Positions 8,616 to 16,962 of a DNA stretch of 64,000 nt are shown piece after piece. The stretch spans positions 188,869-252,868 of the forward strand of contig NZ_RHLK01000007.1 in NCBI RefSeq assembly GCF_009757775.1. The letters are read 5' to 3'. The stretch comes from Paenibacillus lutrae (lineage in GTDB: Bacteria > Bacillota > Bacilli > Paenibacillales > NBRC-103111). Each line of letters starts with the position of its first letter. Position 1 is the first letter of the stretch. The position numbers and the translations under genes are program-made. The notes under the pieces were generated by a model that saw nothing but the letters and a program-made list of their open reading frames with translations, searched no databases and was not told the origin of the DNA.

Positions 8616-9605
8616 ATGCTAAACAAACAAGTCATCATAGGTTCCATTCTGTGCCTGATTGCGAGTATGTCCTGGGGAGCTATGTTTCCCGTTGCACATG
8701 TAGCCTTGCAGCAAATTGATCCGTTCTATTTCTCGTTTATCCGCTATTTAATCGTGGGCGTTATTCTCACCTTGCTTCTCTGGATGAAAGAGGGCCGGTC
8801 TTCTTTTCGTTTGGAGGGAAGAGGCAAAGCCTTGCTGTTCTTCGGAACGATGGCATTTACCGTCTATAACATGTTCGTCTTCTTCGGACAATCTCTCATG
8901 GGGGAGCCGGGTACTGTAGCCGCTTCGATAATGGAAGTACTCATGCCGATGATCTCCATTATGGTCCTATGGATTACGACCAGAAAAGCACCCCAACCAT
9001 ACATGCTTACGAGTGTAGCTATCGCCCTTATCGGCGCCTTACTTGTGATCACCAAAGGAGAGCTGGCTTTTTTCATGACAGCCGGGCAAAATCTTCTTCC
9101 GCTGCTGCTGATTTTTATCGGCGTTGTGGGATGGGTCGTGTATTCGATGGGGGGAAGCCAGTTCAGGGATTGGTCGATCCTGCGTTATTCTACTCTAACC
9201 TGCTTGCTGGGAAGCGCCGTGTCCTTTGTAATCGTTACACTCGCCTCCGTCTTCGGCGTGCTTCCGGTGCCTGCCTGGGACACTCTGCTCTCGATCAAAT
9301 ATGAAATGTCCTTTATGATCTTGCTGCCGGGACTAGCCGCCTTACTATGCTGGAATTCAGGACTCAAATTGTTATCCCCGCTTAACGGAATCTTATTTAT
9401 CAATTTTGTTCCGATCACCACCTTCGTTATTATGGCTTTCCAAGGCTACCAGATCAGCATGTATGAGATCTACGGCACCCTGCTCATTATCTTTGCCCTG
9501 CTGAGGCACAATGTGCAGCAGAGAAAAGCCGAACGCCAGATACAGCCCAGACCGTATATGGCTGCTCCTGAGCCCAAAGTTGACATGATTAAGACTGCCC
9601 CGTAA
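8616..9605 (+). CDS. EamA/DMT-superfamily transporter
   Basis: A 329-residue membrane protein with about ten hydrophobic segments in two EamA-like halves, opening MLNKQVIIGSILCLIASMSW with the SWG motif of drug/metabolite exporters. The last 30 residues are polar and cytoplasmic. It probably exports an amino acid, metabolite or toxic compound under control of the divergent LysR regulator. The TAA stop at 9603-9605 overlaps the target duplication of the IS element, so the insertion leaves the protein intact. The last codons also encode the left arm of its terminator, now split by the insertion. Confidence 0.9.
   Translation: MLNKQVIIGSILCLIASMSWGAMFPVAHVALQQIDPFYFSFIRYLIVGVILTLLLWMKEGRSSFRLEGRGKALLFFGTMAFTVYNMFVFFGQSLMGEPGTVAASIMEVLMPMISIMVLWITTRKAPQPYMLTSVAIALIGALLVITKGELAFFMTAGQNLLPLLLIFIGVVGWVVYSMGGSQFRDWSILRYSTLTCLLGSAVSFVIVTLASVFGVLPVPAWDTLLSIKYEMSFMILLPGLAALLCWNSGLKLLSPLNGILFINFVPITTFVIMAFQGYQISMYEIYGTLLIIFALLRHNVQQRKAERQIQPRPYMAAPEPKVDMIKTAP
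9591..9600 (+). terminator. Left arm of IS-disrupted intrinsic terminator of the EamA gene
   Basis: AAGACTGCCC lies inside the last codons of the EamA gene and is the exact reverse complement of GGGCAGTCTT at 11286-11295, which is followed by a T-run. The arms are now 1.7 kb apart because the IS3 element inserted in the loop. Removing the element and one AGT copy restores a 10-bp stem with an 11-base loop and T-tract. Confidence 0.75.
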
Positions 9606-9674
9606 GTTGATATGCTCCCCTTTAAGTAGACAGGTTTAATAAATAAACCAGCTACTTGGAGGGGGTATTTCTTT

Positions 9675-10355
9675 TTGGCAAACATACATGAATATAATGG
9701 GAACGAGAAAATGGCGATCATAGAGGAGCTTCAAGCAGGTGAAGCCACTCGGAAGGAGATCGCCCACAAATACAACATCAGCGTAGGTACACTCGTGAAA
9801 TGGCGGCATCGGTATGAGTTATACGGGATTGACGGATTGGAAATACGGGTCCGCAATCGCAAGTATTCACCAGAACTAAAGCTTCAAGCGGTACAGGACT
9901 ATCTTTCAGGTAAGTATTCGCAATATGAACTCATCGATACATATAAAATTGCAAGCCGAACCCAACTCCAAAAATGGATCAACAAGTATAATAGTCATAA
10001 CAGCTTCAAATCCGTTAACGAAGGAGCAAGGGCTATGACAAAGGGTCGGTCTACCACTTGGCAGGAACGAATCGATATCGCGCTCCACTGCATTGCACAA
10101 GAGCGCGACTACGGAAAGACAGCAACACAGTTTAAGGTTTCCTACAATCAGGTGTATCAGTGGGTCAAGAAGTACGAGAATGGCGGAGAAGATGCGCTTC
10201 AGGACGGTCGTGGACGGAACAAGGCGTCTGTGGAGTTGACCGAGGCCGAGCGTCACAAGTTGGAACTTAAGAAGCTGGCGTATGAAAATGAACGGCTCAG
10301 AGCGGAGATCGCGTTCCTAAAAAAGTTGAAGGAACTGAAAAGGAGGCGAAGTTAA
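9675..10355 (+). CDS. IS3-family transposase OrfA (helix-turn-helix protein)
   Basis: A 226-residue protein with a TTG start at 9675 after GGAGGGGG. Two or three helix-turn-helix segments recur (EATRKEIAHKYNISVGTLVK; SQYELIDTYKIASRTQLQKW; YGKTATQFKVSYNQVYQWVK). The C-terminus is a leucine-zipper-like coiled coil (ELKKLAYENERLRAEIAFLK). OrfA binds the element ends, and the coiled coil allows multimerisation. The frame contains A-AAA-AAG at 10319-10325 near its end, the motif used by IS3 elements for a -1 frameshift to make the OrfAB transposase. The duplicated HTH region makes it longer than a minimal IS3 OrfA. Confidence 0.93.
   Translation: MANIHEYNGNEKMAIIEELQAGEATRKEIAHKYNISVGTLVKWRHRYELYGIDGLEIRVRNRKYSPELKLQAVQDYLSGKYSQYELIDTYKIASRTQLQKWINKYNSHNSFKSVNEGARAMTKGRSTTWQERIDIALHCIAQERDYGKTATQFKVSYNQVYQWVKKYENGGEDALQDGRGRNKASVELTEAERHKLELKKLAYENERLRAEIAFLKKLKELKRRRS
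10319..10325 (+). promoter_or_regulatory. Programmed -1 frameshift site A-AAA-AAG
   Basis: The heptamer AAAAAAG is in the X-XXY-YYZ phase relative to OrfA codons (AAA at 10320-10322, AAG at 10323-10325). Slipping back one base leads into an open frame continuing through the annotated OrfB start. This is the standard way IS3 elements make OrfAB. Confidence 0.75.
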
Positions 10356-10375
10356 GCCGGCATCAGAAAATCCAT

Positions 10376-11233
10376 GTGTATCGGGCCATACAAGCGGTAC
10401 ATGACGAACAAGGGTTTAGCGTGAAGCTGCTGGGTATGGTTGCCGGGATTGAGCGCTCCAGTTACTACAAGTGGGTAAACCACAAACCCGGCCCACAGGA
10501 ACGCGAAAACGAGCAGCTAACGCAAAATATGCTGGCCCTTCATGCACAAGTGCAAGGGATTTACGGCTACCGAAGGCACACCGTGAAGCTTAGCCAAGAT
10601 ACGGACAAGCCCATTAACCACAAACGGATCCAGCGGCTCATGAAGATCGCAGGGATCCAGTCAGTCATCCGCAAGAAGAAAAAGCGATATCCGCGTTCCA
10701 CACCACAGCACATTGCCGAGAACGTGCTGAATCGCAAGTTCCAGACGGATGTGCCAAATGAGAAGTGGCTGACAGACGTAACGGAATTTAAGTACGGACA
10801 CGGGCAGAAGGCTTATCTCAGCGCCATCCTGGACCTCCATAGCAACACCATTGTTTCCAGCGTGCTGGGGCATTCGAACAACAACAAACTCGTATTTGAA
10901 ACGCTGGACCAAGCGCTTAAGGTTGCGCCGGGCGCCACCCCCATGCTTCACAGCGATCGGGGGTTCCAATACACCTCAAAGAAGTTTAAGCGGAAGCTGG
11001 ATAAAGCAGAAATGACCCAAAGCATGTCACGTGTCGGTCGGTGTATTGACAATGGACCCATGGAAGCCTTCTGGGGAATCTTGAAATGTGAGATGTATTA
11101 CTTGAATACATACAGCACGTTTGAAAAGCTCAAGAAGGACATTGAAGCCTACATCTACTTTTACAACAACGAACGTTTACAGGCAAAATTAAACGGCCTC
11201 AGTCCTATGGAATTCAGGACTAAGGCCGCCTAG
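10376..11233 (+). CDS. IS3-family transposase OrfB (DDE integrase)
   Basis: A 285-residue catalytic subunit with a GTG start shown; the frame is open upstream to the slippery site at 10319-10325 and is in -1 phase relative to OrfA, so the main product is probably an OrfAB fusion. The DDE residues lie in TDVTEFKYG, LHSDRGFQYT and EAFWGILKCEMYY. The N-terminal HTH_21-like region contains GIYGYRRHT. The C-terminal end has the family motif YNNERLQAKLNGLSPMEF. No stop or frameshift interrupts the frame, so the enzyme looks functional. Confidence 0.94.
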   Translation: MYRAIQAVHDEQGFSVKLLGMVAGIERSSYYKWVNHKPGPQERENEQLTQNMLALHAQVQGIYGYRRHTVKLSQDTDKPINHKRIQRLMKIAGIQSVIRKKKKRYPRSTPQHIAENVLNRKFQTDVPNEKWLTDVTEFKYGHGQKAYLSAILDLHSNTIVSSVLGHSNNNKLVFETLDQALKVAPGATPMLHSDRGFQYTSKKFKRKLDKAEMTQSMSRVGRCIDNGPMEAFWGILKCEMYYLNTYSTFEKLKKDIEAYIYFYNNERLQAKLNGLSPMEFRTKAA

Positions 11234-11285
11234 TGTCTTTTACTTATTTATAGTGTCTACTTGACGGGGTGCAGTTCAAGTTAGC

Positions 11286-11300
11286 GGGCAGTCTTTTTTT
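11286..11300 (+). terminator. Right arm and T-tract of the split EamA-gene terminator
   Basis: GGGCAGTCTT followed by further Ts is the complement of 9591-9600. In its current position, just outside the right end of the IS, it can no longer pair with its partner in a short hairpin. Confidence 0.7.
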
Positions 11301-11365
11301 GTTTGTGAACATTGAAATGTATATTCATACACGATAGAGCACAATTGCTCAGGGACACGCCCGTT

Positions 11366-12439
11366 TTATGACTTCGCTTCGTTCCCGGTTTCGTTCTCGG
11401 CTTCCCACTTGGCAATCTCATCCCGAACCATCGGCGCCACCTCTGTACCCAGCAGCTCAATGGCTCTCATGACATCTTCATGAGGCATCGTGCCCAGCGG
11501 TACATGCAGCATAAAGCGGGTGATGCCTACGTGTTTGCGGAGGTGAATGATCTTCTGGGCCACGGTCTGCGGATCGCCAACGTACAGCGCCCCTTCAAAG
11601 CTCCGCGCGGCATCGTAACTGGAGCGGTCATAATGCCCCCAGCCCCGCTCGCGCCCGATCATATTCATACTTGCCTGGGTGGGGAGGAAGAACTTCTCCG
11701 CCGCAGTCTGAGCATCCTCGGCAATAAAACCGTGCGAGTGGGACGCTACCGGCAGCTTGGAAGCGTCATGGCCTGCATGAGCGGCCGCTCTCTTGTACAG
11801 CTGTACCAGCGGCGCAAACTGCAGCGGGCTTCCTCCGATAATCGCCAGCACGAGCGGCAGTCCGAGCAGGCCTGCGCGGATGACCGATTCCTGATTCCCC
11901 CCGCTGCCAATCCACACGGGTAACGGGCTCTGCACCGGACGCGGATACACGCCTAATTGATGAATTGCAGGCCGATGACCGCCCTCCCAGGTTACCTTCT
12001 CCGATTCCCGGATTTTCAGCAGCAATTCCAGCTTCTCATCGAACAGCTCATCGTAGTCATTCAAATCATAGCCAAACAGCGGGAATGATTCGATAAAAGA
12101 ACCACGGCCCGCCATAATCTCAGCCCGTCCATTCGAAATTCCGTCGAGTGTAGCGAAATCCTGGAACACCCGCACCGGATCGGCAGAAGAAAGCACCGTA
12201 ACCGCACTCGTCAGCCGTATCCGCTGCGTCCGGGATGCAGCCGCGGCCAGTACGACTGCAGGTGAGGACGCCGCATAATCTTTGCGGTGATGCTCACCTA
12301 CGCCATATACATCCAAACCTACCCGGTCGGCAAGGACAATTTCCTCCACCACTTCGCGCAGCCGCTGTGCATGGCTCATTACCTCACCGGTATGAACATC
12401 CGGCGAAGTTTCTACAAATGTACTTATTCCTATCTCCAT
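11366..12439 (-). CDS. LLM-class flavin-dependent oxidoreductase (luciferase-like monooxygenase)
   Basis: A 357-residue protein of the bacterial luciferase-like family, a TIM barrel using reduced FMN. Family features include MEIGISTFVETSPDVHTGEV at the N-terminus, GLDVYGVGEHHRKDYAASSP near residue 45, the flavin-pocket segment RIRLTSAVTVLSSADPVRVF and GRAEIMAGRGSF. Such enzymes oxidise diverse small molecules, and the substrate cannot be read from sequence. It is downstream of the MHYT-GGDEF-EAL gene, but a terminator hairpin separates them, so it is probably monocistronic. The interrupting IS lies beyond its 3' end. Confidence 0.92.
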   Translation of the reverse strand: MEIGISTFVETSPDVHTGEVMSHAQRLREVVEEIVLADRVGLDVYGVGEHHRKDYAASSPAVVLAAAASRTQRIRLTSAVTVLSSADPVRVFQDFATLDGISNGRAEIMAGRGSFIESFPLFGYDLNDYDELFDEKLELLLKIRESEKVTWEGGHRPAIHQLGVYPRPVQSPLPVWIGSGGNQESVIRAGLLGLPLVLAIIGGSPLQFAPLVQLYKRAAAHAGHDASKLPVASHSHGFIAEDAQTAAEKFFLPTQASMNMIGRERGWGHYDRSSYDAARSFEGALYVGDPQTVAQKIIHLRKHVGITRFMLHVPLGTMPHEDVMRAIELLGTEVAPMVRDEIAKWEAENETGNEAKS

Positions 12440-12563
12440 ATATCGTCACCCCTACTTCTAATAGTCTGTTCCTGACTGCCGTTTAGTACACAGATCTTAT
12501 TCAAACGGATGTCTATATTTTGACCCTTTCGCTTATTTTTTTCAAGTACCTTTAATATTCGTA

Positions 12564-12597
12564 ACAAAAAACAGCATCCTTTAGTCCGGATACTGTT
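12564..12597 (-). terminator. Intrinsic terminator after the GGDEF-EAL gene
   Basis: On the minus strand AACAGTATCC pairs with GGATGCTGTT (one G-T wobble) around a short loop and is followed by TTTTTGTTACG. It sits between the stop of the c-di-GMP gene (12680) and the start of the LLM monooxygenase (12439), so the two are separate transcription units. Confidence 0.75.
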
Positions 12598-12679
12598 CAT
12601 CTGCTCATTTGTATATAGTCTCTGCGGTAGATCACATAGCTGTGTCTCATGATCCTGCCCTGCAAACATCAAGCGCAGA

Positions 12680-15076
12680 TTATACGGGAATTCTTTGCGG
12701 GACAAAGAAGCTCTCTTCGACCTCGTTTGCCGGAAGGGGCTTACTGAAGTAATACCCCTGAATTTCACGGCATTCCTTCTCCGTTAGAATATCCAGTTGA
12801 TCCTTCGTCTCAATGCCTTCGGCAATGACATCCAGCTTGAGATGGTTCGCCATGGAGATAATGGTGGCTACAATCGCCTGGTCACTGGGGTTATTTGTAA
12901 TATCCGTAATGAAAGAACGGTCGATTTTGAGCTTATGGATAGGAAATTGCTTGAGATAACTGAGCGAGCTGTACCCGGTTCCGAAGTCATCCAGACTGAT
13001 GCGGACCCCCAGTTCCGATATTTCCTGTAAAATAGCGCTGGAAACCGCATGATCCATCATCATGCCCTCGGTAATCTCCAGCTCTAGATATTGCGGCTGA
13101 AGACCTGTCTCCAGCAAAATGCTTTTAACGGCGTCCACGAGGTTGGAATGATGAAACTGCTGCGCGGATAAATTGACAGAGACCGGAATCAGCGGCCCTC
13201 CTGCTTGATGCCACCGGCTCATTTGCAGGCAAGCCTCGCGCAGGACCCATGTGCCGATCTCCAGAATCATGCCGGACTCTTCGGCAATCGGCACAAAGAC
13301 CACGGGAGAGATCATCCCTCTTACCGGGTGCTTCCAGCGCACCAGCGCCTCGACTCCAATCATCCGGCTGTTCTTGGTGCTGATCTGCGGCTGGTAATGG
13401 AGAACCAGTTCTTGCCTCTGAACCGCTTTACGCAGGTCATTTTCCAGCTCTAACCTCTCCAATATCCGTTTATCCAGTTCATTGGAAAAAAGGAGATGGC
13501 CGTTCTTTTCCCTCTTCTTGACTTCATACATAGCGGTGTCCGCATTTTTAAGAAGCTGCACAGGGTCCTTGCCGTGCTCGGGATAAAGAGCGATTCCTAT
13601 ACTTGCCGTGACGTAGAAGTCATTATCTTTTAACCGGTAAGGGGCTTGAAGGGACTGGATAATCTGCCCGATCAGCTCGGCAGGTTCTTCCCCGGGGGTG
13701 CGGATTGGACTTATAAAAGTAAACTCATCCCCGCCCATCCGGGCCAGGAACACCCCACTGCCTTCGATGCTCCGCCGCATCCGCTCACTTACCATCTGCA
13801 GGAACAGATCCCCGTAGGTGTGGCCCAGGCTGTCATTAATGAATTTGAACCTGTCGATGTCCACCATCAGGACGGCAAACGGCTCCGCCTCCGAATCCGG
13901 CAGGGAGATTCTTTGTACAAGCTTGTCGTTAAAGTGACGCCGGTTGGGCAGTCCGGTCAATTCATCATGATAAGCCAGATGGCGGATCCGTTCTTTGGAA
14001 CGCTTCTCCTCGGTAATATCTTTGGCTATGATATGATTGCCGACCCGTTTCCCCTCAATTTCTACAGGGACATTTAAGATCGCCAGCTCGATCTTCTCAC
14101 CGGAAGCCCGTACCAGCGCGGTCTCATGTCTGGTGTGCCCCTTCTCCTCCTCCGGTAAGCTTAACCCGAGTGCGGAGATATGCCCTTGCATGTAATCCGA
14201 TTCGTTAAGCCCCGTCATTTGCGTAACGGCCGGATTAAAACCGATTATCCGGCCCCCGGTATCGACCGAAATAATCCCATCGGAATTATTCTCATACAAG
14301 GACCGGTACCATCTTTCGTGCTCCTGCAAAGCCAGGTCCTTTTGCGACAGCCGCTTGTTCACCAAAATCCCGAGCAGCGTCATGCCAAGCAGAACCAGCG
14401 TCCCCGCTGCAATCGCGTAAGCGAGCACTTTTGAATCGAACAGCAGGTCCTGTGAAACCTGTGTAAGATCTTGGGGATAGAAGCGCGCCGCTGCCATACC
14501 GGTATAGTGCATGCCCGCAATAGCTGCGCCCATAATGAGTCCGCTGCACAATTTATACAGCACAACATGCCCCGTATGTTTCTTCCGGAAATAGAACAAC
14601 AGCCAGAGTGCCGCGAAAGATGCCGCTGCCGCAATGAGCACAGATAGCAGAACCACCCTCGGATTATATTGAATGTTCACCACCATAGCGGCCATACCGA
14701 TATAATGCATCCCGCTGATCCCCGCGGCCATCAAGGTTCCACCGATGAGCAGGTGCTTTACTCCCATCTCGCTTTGCCCAACGACATACAAGGCGATTGC
14801 GGAGACGGAGACGGCCAGCAGAATCGAGAGCAGCACATAATCGATTTCATAGGAGACTTCCAGGGGCAGAGAATACGCAAGCATGCCGACAAAGTGCATC
14901 GACCATATACCCAGACCCATCGATATCGCGCCGCACAGTAACCAGACCGGGCGGGCGCGGCCTTTTGCTGTGCTGACTCTTTCTGCCAGATCAAGAGCCG
15001 AGTAAGCGGCAGTCACCGCAATCAGAAACGACAATCCTACAAGCCAACTGTTATAGGTTCCGTGCAAATGTTCCAT
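12680..15076 (-). CDS. Membrane c-di-GMP enzyme: MHYT-PAS-GGDEF-EAL
   Basis: A 798-residue protein. Residues 1-250 form a seven-helix MHYT sensor; the three motifs are MHFVGM, MHYIGM and MHYTGM, proposed to bind copper. A PAS domain follows (about 255-370, NNSDGIISVDTGGRIIGFNP). The GGDEF domain has an intact RMGGDEFTF but no clear RxxD inhibitory site before it. The EAL domain (about 540-790) retains VEALVRWKHP, the DDFGTGYSSLSYLKQF loop and EGIETKDQL, so phosphodiesterase activity is expected. It would tie membrane sensing to cyclic-di-GMP turnover, motility and matrix production. The 344-bp leader contains a strong minus-strand terminator. Confidence 0.95.
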   Translation of the reverse strand: MEHLHGTYNSWLVGLSFLIAVTAAYSALDLAERVSTAKGRARPVWLLCGAISMGLGIWSMHFVGMLAYSLPLEVSYEIDYVLLSILLAVSVSAIALYVVGQSEMGVKHLLIGGTLMAAGISGMHYIGMAAMVVNIQYNPRVVLLSVLIAAAASFAALWLLFYFRKKHTGHVVLYKLCSGLIMGAAIAGMHYTGMAAARFYPQDLTQVSQDLLFDSKVLAYAIAAGTLVLLGMTLLGILVNKRLSQKDLALQEHERWYRSLYENNSDGIISVDTGGRIIGFNPAVTQMTGLNESDYMQGHISALGLSLPEEEKGHTRHETALVRASGEKIELAILNVPVEIEGKRVGNHIIAKDITEEKRSKERIRHLAYHDELTGLPNRRHFNDKLVQRISLPDSEAEPFAVLMVDIDRFKFINDSLGHTYGDLFLQMVSERMRRSIEGSGVFLARMGGDEFTFISPIRTPGEEPAELIGQIIQSLQAPYRLKDNDFYVTASIGIALYPEHGKDPVQLLKNADTAMYEVKKREKNGHLLFSNELDKRILERLELENDLRKAVQRQELVLHYQPQISTKNSRMIGVEALVRWKHPVRGMISPVVFVPIAEESGMILEIGTWVLREACLQMSRWHQAGGPLIPVSVNLSAQQFHHSNLVDAVKSILLETGLQPQYLELEITEGMMMDHAVSSAILQEISELGVRISLDDFGTGYSSLSYLKQFPIHKLKIDRSFITDITNNPSDQAIVATIISMANHLKLDVIAEGIETKDQLDILTEKECREIQGYYFSKPLPANEVEESFFVPQRIPV

Positions 15077-15420
15077 GATTAATCTCCCTGGTGATTGTGG
15101 TCATAAGTCTCAGACGGCGAACCAATTATGAACCTGTTAAGACTCTATTGGATTCGCCGCCGCTGCTCTTTCATCCTGCCAAAAGTGTGCTCATAAAGGC
15201 ACAAATCATACTCTTGCAGGAATAACTGCGGGCATGCAAAAAAAACGGCCCTCCCCGTACCCAGTACGGTGCGCCGTTGCCTCCTTAGGCTTAGTTTGCT
15301 TCAATTCATTGGGCGACTAACACTGCAGCTTCCACTATTCAAATTTTATATTCATGCCGATATCATTTATAAGAAACAAGGACGCACAGAACAATTTAAT
15401 CAGAATAAGGAGACATAAAA
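15077..15420. other. 344-bp intergenic region between divergent genes, with structured minus-strand leader
   Basis: No gene is seen. Besides the terminator at 15238-15278, the minus strand reads GCAAACTAAGCCTAAGGAGG just before it, with a GCC/GGC mini-stem, resembling a small structured RNA. I could not match it confidently to any known riboswitch. Confidence 0.4.
15238..15278 (-). terminator. Strong minus-strand hairpin plus eight Ts in the leader of the c-di-GMP gene
   Basis: AACGGC (15244-15249) pairs with GCCGTT (15273-15278), and inside it CCGTAC pairs with GTACGG around a 3-base loop. On the minus strand the stem is followed by eight Ts. It lies about 160 bp upstream of the MHYT-GGDEF-EAL start, with no minus-strand gene visible between it and the divergent gene at 15421. 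It may end a short leader RNA or act as an attenuator. Confidence 0.65.
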
Positions 15421-16074
15421 ATGCGTATAGGTGCACACACAAACGAGCGATTTAACCTGCAACATGTTAATCAGAGTCCTAACTACAATAACGGTATATC
15501 GGCGGCTGGAAATCAGAAAGAAAAAAAAGACTCCGTCTCCATAAGTCCATTTGGCAGAGCTGTTGATTCTTTGATGAAACAGAAACAAAAGATTATCGAT
15601 ATTAGGACCAAGCTTATAGGAAGCACTCTTGAAAAAGGCGGAACCTTGGAGAGCATCAAGTCACAGCTCGAATCCTATGAAGTACAGCTTCAAAGTATTG
15701 ATGAGCAGATCTCTAAAACGCTGCTGGAACGGAGTAAATTAAATGACTCCAAAGCTAAAAAGGATGACACCTCTCCAAAATCCGAAGAGGAGGTACAGTC
15801 TGAACGACTTCATTCGGTTGTCTCTTTAGACAATAATTTGACCCAAATAAAGACATCTTCTTCAATTAAAGCTCACATGGAGAGACAGACAGAAGTGCTG
15901 GAATCTGAAATAAAAATAGATGAGAACCGTGGCGGGGCTTCCAAATTCAAACGCACGGAACTTGCAGAGCTAAAAAATAGAATCCGTAATTTAAATGAAT
16001 CTATCGGAGAATCTATCGGGGAATCCATTCGTGAATTAAATGATGAGTCAGAGGAAAAAAAGGTGGAGGATTAA
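15421..16074 (+). CDS. Coiled-coil protein of unknown function
   Basis: A 217-residue soluble protein. The ATG at 15421 follows AAGGAG at 7 bases. Residues 1-45 are polar and low complexity. From about residue 50 the sequence is strongly helical and charged, with heptad-like stretches (LESIKSQLESYEVQLQSIDE; ELAELKNRIRNLNESIGESI). A short repeat ESIGESIGESIRE occurs near the C-terminus. No signal peptide, membrane segment or catalytic motif is visible. The region around ISPFGRAVDSLMKQKQKI slightly recalls FlxA-like small coiled-coil proteins, but this is weak. It is monocistronic with its own terminator and lower GC than its neighbours. Confidence 0.75.
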   Translation: MRIGAHTNERFNLQHVNQSPNYNNGISAAGNQKEKKDSVSISPFGRAVDSLMKQKQKIIDIRTKLIGSTLEKGGTLESIKSQLESYEVQLQSIDEQISKTLLERSKLNDSKAKKDDTSPKSEEEVQSERLHSVVSLDNNLTQIKTSSSIKAHMERQTEVLESEIKIDENRGGASKFKRTELAELKNRIRNLNESIGESIGESIRELNDESEEKKVED

Positions 16075-16119
16075 GTTTTCACCGTAAGATTCCTTGGATT
16101 TACATACGTAATATGAAAG

Positions 16120-16155
16120 AAGCCATTCCTTAATGAAGGAGTGGCTTCCATTTTG
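16120..16155 (+). terminator. Intrinsic terminator of the coiled-coil gene
   Basis: AAGCCATTCCTT pairs with AAGGAGTGGCTT around an AATG loop (one G-T pair) and is followed by CCATTTT, 45 bp after the stop codon. Confidence 0.65.
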
Positions 16156-16218
16156 CCCCTTATTCAATCATCTGCGATGTGTATGCACTGATAACATCTA
16201 GCTCCATTCGCCCTCGGT

Positions 16219-16560
16219 TTAAACCTTCTTAACAAACTCCGACTTTAACTTCATAGCTCCAAACCCATCGATTTTACAATCAATGTCATGGTCTCCCTCA
16301 ACTAACCGGATGTTCTTCACCTTGGTTCCAATTTTCAGGACGGATGAGCTTCCTTTTACTTTAAGGTCTTTGATAATGCTTACAGAGTCGCCGTCGTTCA
16401 GAATATTCCCATTCGCATCCTTGATGACTTTGTCACTATCATTATGTTCAGTTTCCGAAGCCGGATTCCATTCATGCGCACATTCCGGGCACACTAGCAG
16501 ACTTCCATCCTCGTAAGTATACGTTGAATTACATTCGGGGCAATTTGGTAAAGTAGACAT
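16219..16560 (-). CDS. PhnA/YjdM-family zinc-ribbon protein
   Basis: About 113 residues from the ATG at 16560, chosen over an upstream alternative because GGAGG is 10 bases away. The N-terminus is a zinc ribbon with two CxxC pairs: PNCPEC and [10 protein letters not shown]. The C-terminal PhnA domain contains [20 protein letters not shown] and ends [14 protein letters not shown]. The family was named from phosphonate operons, but its molecular role remains unsettled; it is not phosphonoacetate hydrolase. It stands alone here with no phosphonate genes nearby. Confidence 0.93.
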   Translation of the reverse strand: MSTLPNCPECNSTYTYEDGSLLVCPECAHEWNPASETEHNDSDKVIKDANGNILNDGDSVSIIKDLKVKGSSSVLKIGTKVKNIRLVEGDHDIDCKIDGFGAMKLKSEFVKKV

Positions 16561-16624
16561 GTTTTCATGTCCTCCAATCATTAAGTTTCAAAAAAATCGA
16601 ACCGTTCAACCGGCTGCTCCCGAA

Positions 16625-16957
16625 CTATTCGTTATCCGCCTCTACAAATTCTTTAAGAGTAAGCAGCTTGTTTTCCCAGTACGGTTCGAAGAAAGAAAGC
16701 CATTGCTTTAGCTCGGCCAGGGGTGTGGGCTGAAACTTGTACCGGGTTTCCCGCCCGACTCGGCGGCTGCTGACAAGACCCGCCTCTGACAGGACATGCA
16801 GGTGCTTGTTTACAGCTGTCCGGCTTATAGTGAAGTACTCGGTAATCTCGGCAATCGGCATTTCCTTGTCAGCATCTGCGAGTAACCGTAAAAGCCTGCG
16901 GCGGCTGGAATCGGAGATTGCCTGGAATATATCATGCTTGATTTTATGAACAGGCAT
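16625..16957 (-). CDS. ArsR/SmtB-type helix-turn-helix regulator
   Basis: About 110 residues from the ATG at 16957, which follows GGAGG at 10 bases. Winged helix-turn-helix with IFQAISDSSRRRLLRLLADA, IAEITEYFTISRTAVNKHLH and wing GLVSSRRVGRETRY. No metal-binding cysteine pair (CxCxxC) is present. This subgroup is usually paired with an SRPBCC/AHSA1 gene, exactly as here, where it starts 5 bp after the SRPBCC stop. The ligand is unknown. Confidence 0.9.
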   Translation of the reverse strand: MPVHKIKHDIFQAISDSSRRRLLRLLADADKEMPIAEITEYFTISRTAVNKHLHVLSEAGLVSSRRVGRETRYKFQPTPLAELKQWLSFFEPYWENKLLTLKEFVEADNE

Positions 16958-16962
16958 GGATT

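Larger units (their letters stand above)
9608..11278 (+). mobile_element. Complete IS3-family insertion sequence (IS150-like group)
   Basis: The element is 1671 bp and begins TG and ends CA. Imperfect terminal inverted repeats of about 25 bp are visible: the left end TGATATGCTCCCCTTTAAGT against the right end, reverse-complemented, TGAACTGCACCCCGTCAAGT, both followed by AGACA. The flanks carry a 3-bp direct repeat AGT (9605-9607 and 11279-11281), typical of IS3-family transposition. It holds two overlapping-phase genes joined by an A-AAA-AAG slippery site. Both appear intact, so the element may be active. The end assignment rests on the IR match plus the duplication. Confidence 0.88.

Noticed and set aside
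15285-15360. c-di-GMP-I riboswitch in the leader of the GGDEF-EAL gene
   Set aside because: Some short strings resemble the GEMM motif, but the paired elements and the tetraloop/receptor do not line up; kept only as an unclassified leader.
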